Assembly: GCA_964557845.1 (NCBI GenBank)
Contig: CAZLBV010000247.1
Span: 1 to 19,557, forward strand
DNA from: CAZLBV01 sp964557845
GTDB taxonomy: Bacteria > Acidobacteriota > Aminicenantia > Aminicenantales > Aminicenantaceae
Length of the DNA stretch: 19,557 nucleotides
Direction of reading: 5' to 3'
Part shown: positions 15,118 to 19,557 of the stretch, piece after piece
How the letters are laid out: every line of letters starts with the position of its first letter
Numbering within the stretch: the stretch's first letter is position 1
Translations under genes and position numbers: made by a program
The notes under the pieces: generated by a model
What the model was told of the DNA's origin: nothing
Databases searched by the model: none
What the model saw: only the letters and a program-made list of their open reading frames with translations

Positions 15118-16041
15118 TTGGATTCCATTCTTAAGCTGGAAAAAATATCCAAGAAATACGGAAAAAAGCTCATTCTCGGAGATTTTTCTTTAAATTTAGA
15201 GAAAGGCAATGTCTATGGACTGCTGGGAGTCAATGGAGTAGGAAAGACAACATTAATGCGCATTATCATGGGGGCCATCCCTCCTGATTCCGGAAAGATG
15301 TACTATAAAAACTCAAAGATCAGATGGAATGACACAGCTTATAAAAAGGAAGTTGCTTATATTCCGGAGGAAGCGGTTTTTTACAGCGGTATGCGGGTGG
15401 ATGAATTTATTGATTTTAATTCCGTTTTTTATCCCAAGTGGAATAAGAATAAAGCCCGGTCATTTCAGAAGCGATTTTCCCTTCCTCCCAAGTCCCGCAT
15501 AAGGCATTTATCCCGGGGGATGAAGTTGAAATTAGGCCTTTTGGTCGCCCTGGCAGCAGAGCCGGAGCTTCTGGTCTTAGATGATCCTACCTCCGGCCTG
15601 GATGTTCCCACCCGGCAGGATTTTTTATTGGGGATCATGCAGGAAATAGTTGACAGCGGAACATCAATTCTGTTTGCTTCCCATCTGATTCATGAGCTGG
15701 AAGGAATAGTTAAACAGATCGGAATCCTTCACCAGGGAACGTTGTATGTGGACGGTAATTTCCAGAAGATCAGGGAATCCATAAAAAGAGTACGCGTAAA
15801 AAAAGATAAACATTCGATAATGGTTAAAGATATAGAGGGGTTGCTTCAATCAGACGAAAGGGGAGATCAGATCGATTATATCTTCTTTCCCTGGAGTCCG
15901 GAAAAAGAAGAAAAGATTACCTCTATTTACGGAGAAAACGTCAAGATCGAATCCATGACACTGGAGGAGATCTTCTTGGCTTTTATTTTCTCGATGGATC
16001 GATCCTCTAGAGGGAAACATGCTGCTGAAGATCTTTTTTAA
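15118..16041 (+). CDS. ABC transporter ATP-binding protein (ABC-2 exporter type)
   Basis: This 307-residue ATPase belongs with the YtrB/CcmA-like subunits that power ABC-2 type exporters. It shows Walker A GVNGVGKTT (37-45, K43), signature LSRGM (131-135), Walker B LLVLDDPTSGLD (141-152 in family terms, with D155 and D156 here) and the switch histidine in FASHL (H189). The usual catalytic glutamate after Walker B is replaced by D156, so hydrolysis may be slow or tuned. The start is TTG, supported by AAGGAG (15106-15111) 6 bases upstream; there is no ATG at the family-like N-terminus. The gene overlaps the permease start by 23 bases, so the two are translationally coupled. Related systems often have a GntR regulator in front, and none is seen here. 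After the nucleotide-binding domain (to about 215) comes a charged C-terminal extension of about 90 residues. The cargo is unknown. Confidence 0.93.
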   Translation: MDSILKLEKISKKYGKKLILGDFSLNLEKGNVYGLLGVNGVGKTTLMRIIMGAIPPDSGKMYYKNSKIRWNDTAYKKEVAYIPEEAVFYSGMRVDEFIDFNSVFYPKWNKNKARSFQKRFSLPPKSRIRHLSRGMKLKLGLLVALAAEPELLVLDDPTSGLDVPTRQDFLLGIMQEIVDSGTSILFASHLIHELEGIVKQIGILHQGTLYVDGNFQKIRESIKRVRVKKDKHSIMVKDIEGLLQSDERGDQIDYIFFPWSPEKEEKITSIYGENVKIESMTLEEIFLAFIFSMDRSSRGKHAAEDLF

Positions 16042-17878
16042 AGAGTGGAAAGAAAAAAGCCTGATCTTTATACTGGCTGTTATTTTTTTACTGGGCTTGA
16101 TCCTGGTGAGGTTCTACGGCCGCCAGGACTTGCTTATGTATATGTCGGGTATGTTTGTCTGGCTTTTTCTTCCCTTTACTGCCCTCATGGTCGGATCAAG
16201 CGGGTTCTATTCGGAGCATAAAGATAATGCCTGGATCTATTTATTCTCCAGGCCGATAAAGAAGCGGACCATCTGGCTGATGAAATATTTAACCCAGCTC
16301 TCGGTGCTGCTGGTTATATATTTGATATTTTTTCTTCTATTCAAATTTATCCCCGGTATGGAAGAGGTGGCTGCAGCCTTAAGCTTCACTCAAGAGGAAA
16401 GTCTCTATTCGATCTCTTACAGCCTGCTTTTTTCCGTAGCCGCTTTTTCTGTCGCGTTTTCCCTTTCGATCTTAAATGATAAACAATTTATAGTTTTTTT
16501 GGTCTCGATCCTCTTAGGTGTGGGGATCATTTACTTATTGAATTCTTTGCAAAGTTTTTTAAGGTCCAGATACTTTGCTTTTCAAGGGCTTAAAGGAATT
16601 CAAATATTTTTGGCACTCAGTTTTGTTTTAGCTTCGATCCTGACATTTATCAAATGTGATTTTTCTCAATTCAGAAAAAAGGTATTCATGTTCAGCGGTT
16701 ATTTGGCCGTTTTTCTTTTGACAGGAATACTGTTAAGTGCGGGATGGACTGTAGCTCGGTGGCACTGGAGAGGACAGGATTATTTAATGGGGCTTCAGGG
16801 GAAAAATTCAGAGGCCTATTTCCGCACCAAGAAAGGCATGTATGTTTACCGGGAAGACCAGGATAAGATCATTCGGCTCGAAAACCTTTCCCGTTCGAAC
16901 ATATCTTCTGGAGAAGACAAGCTGGTTTTCAGTCGGTATGTGAGGAGAGAAAGTGGAAATATCAGATGGCATTCTTATGAGCTCTGGGTGATGAATGCTG
17001 ACGGTTCTGACAAAAAGCCATTGATATCGACCAGCTCGGAAGATTTTCCTCTCAGAAGAAGTTATCTCAGGGGCTTTCAGATCTCTCCAAATGCGGAAAA
17101 AGTCGCTTTTATAACTAGAGATTATTGGGTGAGAAATTGGAATGTGTGGACCATCAATTTGGATGGTACTGGATTAAGCGGCAATCCGGTCGCTATGGAT
17201 GATATTCATGATCTGGATCTAGTCGGCTGGACTCGAGGAAATGAGTCATTGGTTATGACCCGGATCCCTTCCACGGGAAATCCCGAGTCAGAAAAAAAAC
17301 TGGTTTTATTCGGCCTGAATGACGGGAAAATAACAGTGTTAGCTCAAAGCCTTCGCAGGCCTGGAAGAACGAGAATCTCTCCCAAGGGATATGTAGCTGC
17401 CTATGTCTATTTTGATGAGAACAGCAATGAAGAAGTTCTTTCTCTTTTTGATCTGGCTTTATTCTCTGCTTTTGATATCTGTCGGGCATCAACGGTGAAT
17501 AATTTTAAATGGAGCAGGGATGGAAAGAAGATCGCTTATCTTTCAAACGGGGATACGCTCGAAATTTATTCACTTGAAGAGAAGGCCGTACAGTCGAGTG
17601 TGAAGGTTGCTATTGATATTACCAACAAAGTTGAGATCCCTTTTGGTTGGATATTTGAAGATCAAAAGATAGTTCTTTTTTCTGGCCAGGGAGGAAATCA
17701 AAATCTTCAGATATTCTCCCGGGAGTTGATCTTTGAAAAACAAATTGAATTTCCCGTATCTCCGGTTAATGTTCCGGTCATGGTGTGTTTGGATAAAGTG
17801 GCTTTAGTCCGGATATTACCCGGATCCCAACTGTGGCGGATAAATTTTCAAACAGAAAGCTGGAAGAAATTGTATTAA
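16019..17878 (+). CDS. ABC-2 type permease fused to a C-terminal TolB/WD40-like beta-propeller
   Basis: This 619-residue protein is the membrane partner of the ATPase before it. Seven membrane helices are visible, at about 14-31, 40-60, 90-108, 131-151, 157-174, 193-211 and 222-243. Basic loops (RPIKKR near 78-83, KCDFSQFRKK near 212-221) and acidic ones (near 114-127) fit an N-terminus inside the cell, which places everything after residue 243 outside. That outer part (about 285-610) reads as beta-propeller blades of the PD40/TolB kind: LWVMNADGSDKKPL, FQISPNAEKVAFIT, VWTINLDGTG, FKWSRDGKKIAYLSNGD and LEIYSLEEKA. Propellers of this sort bind proteins or small ligands, so the domain may recognise cargo or a partner. 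AGAGGG lies 5 bases before the ATG, which sits inside the ATPase gene. The stop overlaps the convergent glycosidase gene by 4 bases. The propeller fold is inferred from motifs only. Confidence 0.85.
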   Translation: MLLKIFFKEWKEKSLIFILAVIFLLGLILVRFYGRQDLLMYMSGMFVWLFLPFTALMVGSSGFYSEHKDNAWIYLFSRPIKKRTIWLMKYLTQLSVLLVIYLIFFLLFKFIPGMEEVAAALSFTQEESLYSISYSLLFSVAAFSVAFSLSILNDKQFIVFLVSILLGVGIIYLLNSLQSFLRSRYFAFQGLKGIQIFLALSFVLASILTFIKCDFSQFRKKVFMFSGYLAVFLLTGILLSAGWTVARWHWRGQDYLMGLQGKNSEAYFRTKKGMYVYREDQDKIIRLENLSRSNISSGEDKLVFSRYVRRESGNIRWHSYELWVMNADGSDKKPLISTSSEDFPLRRSYLRGFQISPNAEKVAFITRDYWVRNWNVWTINLDGTGLSGNPVAMDDIHDLDLVGWTRGNESLVMTRIPSTGNPESEKKLVLFGLNDGKITVLAQSLRRPGRTRISPKGYVAAYVYFDENSNEEVLSLFDLALFSAFDICRASTVNNFKWSRDGKKIAYLSNGDTLEIYSLEEKAVQSSVKVAIDITNKVEIPFGWIFEDQKIVLFSGQGGNQNLQIFSRELIFEKQIEFPVSPVNVPVMVCLDKVALVRILPGSQLWRINFQTESWKKLY

Positions 17879-19557
17879 CGGATGAATAACCGGATAGTAT
17901 GCGGAGAAAAATCTCCTGAATTCTTTTCCGGAATCGTAAAAAAAAGCAGGCCGTTCTTTAATTCCGCTCCTTCGGCCGATAGGATCTTTTCACTGTTTAA
18001 AAGGGATAGAGTGTAGTATTGTTCGGAGAGACCTTCTACCCGGATAATAAGCTCATTGGACTGCTTCGATAAATGGATCAGCTTCAAACCATGATTCCGG
18101 TCACCCACTTTTGAAACAGGATAAACCGGCAGGATCTCAAGTGAAGGTGTAAATTCAATTTCAATGACCGTGTGTTCTCTGCTGAGATCGATCTCAGCTT
18201 CCAGTAAAACAGCCTGATTTTTTCCCTCAACCGTAAAATCGACCGGGCTTCCATCGATTTTCAGGGAATGGATTTTTGATCCCAGGCCTAAAGCCGGGAC
18301 AAAATGCAGTTTAAATCCCTTGGAATTTTGGCTTAAGATATCGACTGTGATCCGGTTGTTTTCTCGCTTATACGAGAGTAGGAATATTCCTGTTCCGATC
18401 TTCAAGTTGGAGATCTCGACGTGATCCCAATCTGCCGGAAAATGAGGAGAAAAAACAATGGTTTTATTGTGGGCGTCTCCTTCTAATCCTAACAGGCCCC
18501 GGATAAAGGGGAGGATGATCCCCGCTGAAGAGAATCCCTGCTGAGACACAGCTTCCTGAGGCCAAACATTATGTGTGCCTGAGAAGACTTCTGTCAGACA
18601 ACCAAGGTTATGGGTATAGGTATGAGCCGCGGTGCTGCAGAGGAGGGTATAGCCCTGTTGGGGCATGTGGTGTTTAAAAAGAGCGGTATTCACCCAGCTG
18701 GATAGAAACGGCCAGACAGCACCATAATTATAATTTAAGGGCTGGAAAAATGAACTCTTGTTAGAGATGCTGCGGATACCCCAATCCGTCATGATCTCAC
18801 CGGAGCACAATTTTTCCAGAGAGAGCCGGCTGTTTTCTTCAGTGCCGAGTTTCCACATCAATCCCACCGCATTCCAGGGCGATATCTCTTTTACGTGTTC
18901 TCCATTGCTGTTAAAGGCATAAGAATAAAACCGCTTTTCAGCATCCCAGAATTTCTCCTTGAAAGCTTTCTGGGCTTCGATGAATGTTTCTCCTGCCAGC
19001 TCTGCAAATTTTGAATCTTTGACAGCTTGAGACATTTTTGCCATGGACTCACATGCTTTAACCCAGACCGCGGCCAGGTAGATATCTGTCTCGATCCCGG
19101 TTAATGCTCCATATTCCAATGCTCCCAGGCCGGCTTTTTTATTATCCATCAATCCGTCTTGGTTGGCATCGGTTTGCAGGCACCAGTTGAAAGCTCGGGT
19201 TAAAGATTCCCAGCTCGTGCGGATGAATTCAACATCTCCTGTGTAACGCATATAATCGTGCATGGCAGCTATATAGTAGGGAGTAGTATCTCCATGAATA
19301 TAACCGTAATGGTAATCGTTCCACCAGTCGATATAGCCCTCTGCCTGCGAGAGCTCATGCGACATTTTTCCATCATCCCGTTGCCATTTCTGGGTAAAAG
19401 CCAGAGCGGTCCGGCAGGTCGGATAATCACCATAGCTTAGAATACTCAGGGAGTTAATATAGGCATCGCCTCCGAAAAACCATCCGAATCCCGGCCGGCC
19501 GCTGGTTCCTGAAGCTCCTAACCCGGCTACCATTCCTGTCCCTAAGTTAGGATTATT
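17875..19557 (-). CDS. Glycogen debranching enzyme-like alpha-glycosidase (C-terminal part, N-terminus beyond the right edge)
   Basis: The open frame continues to the last base of the window, so the visible 560 residues are the C-terminal part of a longer protein; the ATG at 19533 is internal. Near the visible start NLGTGMVAG and GRPGFGWFFGGDAY (about residues 20-33 as seen) match the entrance of the (alpha/alpha)6-barrel of amylo-alpha-1,6-glucosidase-type proteins. Further landmarks are YHYGYIHGDTTPYYI, GALTGIETDIYLAAVWV, MTDWGIRSIS, NYNYGAVWPFLSSW and SQQGFSSAGIILPFI, all typical of debranching-enzyme and GH63-like catalytic domains. A beta-rich C-terminal domain follows from about residue 375. 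The enzyme probably cleaves alpha-1,6 or other alpha-glucosidic bonds in glycogen or imported glucans. Whether it is exported cannot be judged without the N-terminus. The gene converges on the permease with a 4-base overlap. The exact glycoside hydrolase family is uncertain. Confidence 0.8.
   Translation of the reverse strand, partial: NNPNLGTGMVAGLGASGTSGRPGFGWFFGGDAYINSLSILSYGDYPTCRTALAFTQKWQRDDGKMSHELSQAEGYIDWWNDYHYGYIHGDTTPYYIAAMHDYMRYTGDVEFIRTSWESLTRAFNWCLQTDANQDGLMDNKKAGLGALEYGALTGIETDIYLAAVWVKACESMAKMSQAVKDSKFAELAGETFIEAQKAFKEKFWDAEKRFYSYAFNSNGEHVKEISPWNAVGLMWKLGTEENSRLSLEKLCSGEIMTDWGIRSISNKSSFFQPLNYNYGAVWPFLSSWVNTALFKHHMPQQGYTLLCSTAAHTYTHNLGCLTEVFSGTHNVWPQEAVSQQGFSSAGIILPFIRGLLGLEGDAHNKTIVFSPHFPADWDHVEISNLKIGTGIFLLSYKRENNRITVDILSQNSKGFKLHFVPALGLGSKIHSLKIDGSPVDFTVEGKNQAVLLEAEIDLSREHTVIEIEFTPSLEILPVYPVSKVGDRNHGLKLIHLSKQSNELIIRVEGLSEQYYTLSLLNSEKILSAEGAELKNGLLFFTIPEKNSGDFSPHTIRLFIR

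Overview
The window looks like a chromosomal segment of an uncultivated, probably anaerobic, diderm bacterium of moderate GC (low-to-mid 40s % by eye). Three things suggest this. There is a secreted S10 carboxypeptidase, an exported CBM9/DUF5916 protein that looks like an outer-membrane barrel, and a very large two-domain activase of the 2-hydroxyglutaryl-CoA dehydratase type, a family typical of strict anaerobes. This mix is seen in lineages such as Aminicenantes and other Acidobacteriota relatives, but the placement is an inference from gene content and no taxonomic marker is present. I see no tRNA, rRNA, insertion sequence, phage gene or CRISPR array.

Layout. The left edge (1-162, minus) holds the first 54 codons of a [2Fe-2S] subunit of the xanthine dehydrogenase/aldehyde oxidoreductase type, with a TTG start and a good promoter behind it. 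Then come a secreted S10 serine carboxypeptidase (minus) and, divergent from it, a CorA-type Mg2+ channel (plus). corA collides tail to tail with an HrpA-type DEAH RNA helicase (minus), sharing 6 bases. Divergent from hrpA is the CBM9/DUF5916 protein (plus), which converges on an exported metallo-beta-lactamase-fold hydrolase (minus). The 261-base gap between those two is rich in inverted repeats.

Divergent from the hydrolase is a 1411-residue protein that fuses two BadF/BcrA-type ATPase domains to COG3580/COG3581-type segments. A two-gene ABC exporter operon follows (ATPase with a TTG start, then a permease overlapping it by 23 bases). The permease carries a C-terminal beta-propeller that its topology places outside the membrane. 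The operon converges, with a 4-base overlap, on a minus-strand glycogen-debranching-like glycosidase whose N-terminus lies beyond the right edge.

The genes are mostly unrelated housekeeping and accessory functions in short transcription units. Only the ABC pair is a clear operon. The items most worth a second look are the permease-propeller fusion with its variant ATPase, the stand-alone fused activase, and the hairpin immediately before the hydrolase gene, which has two mutually exclusive folds.
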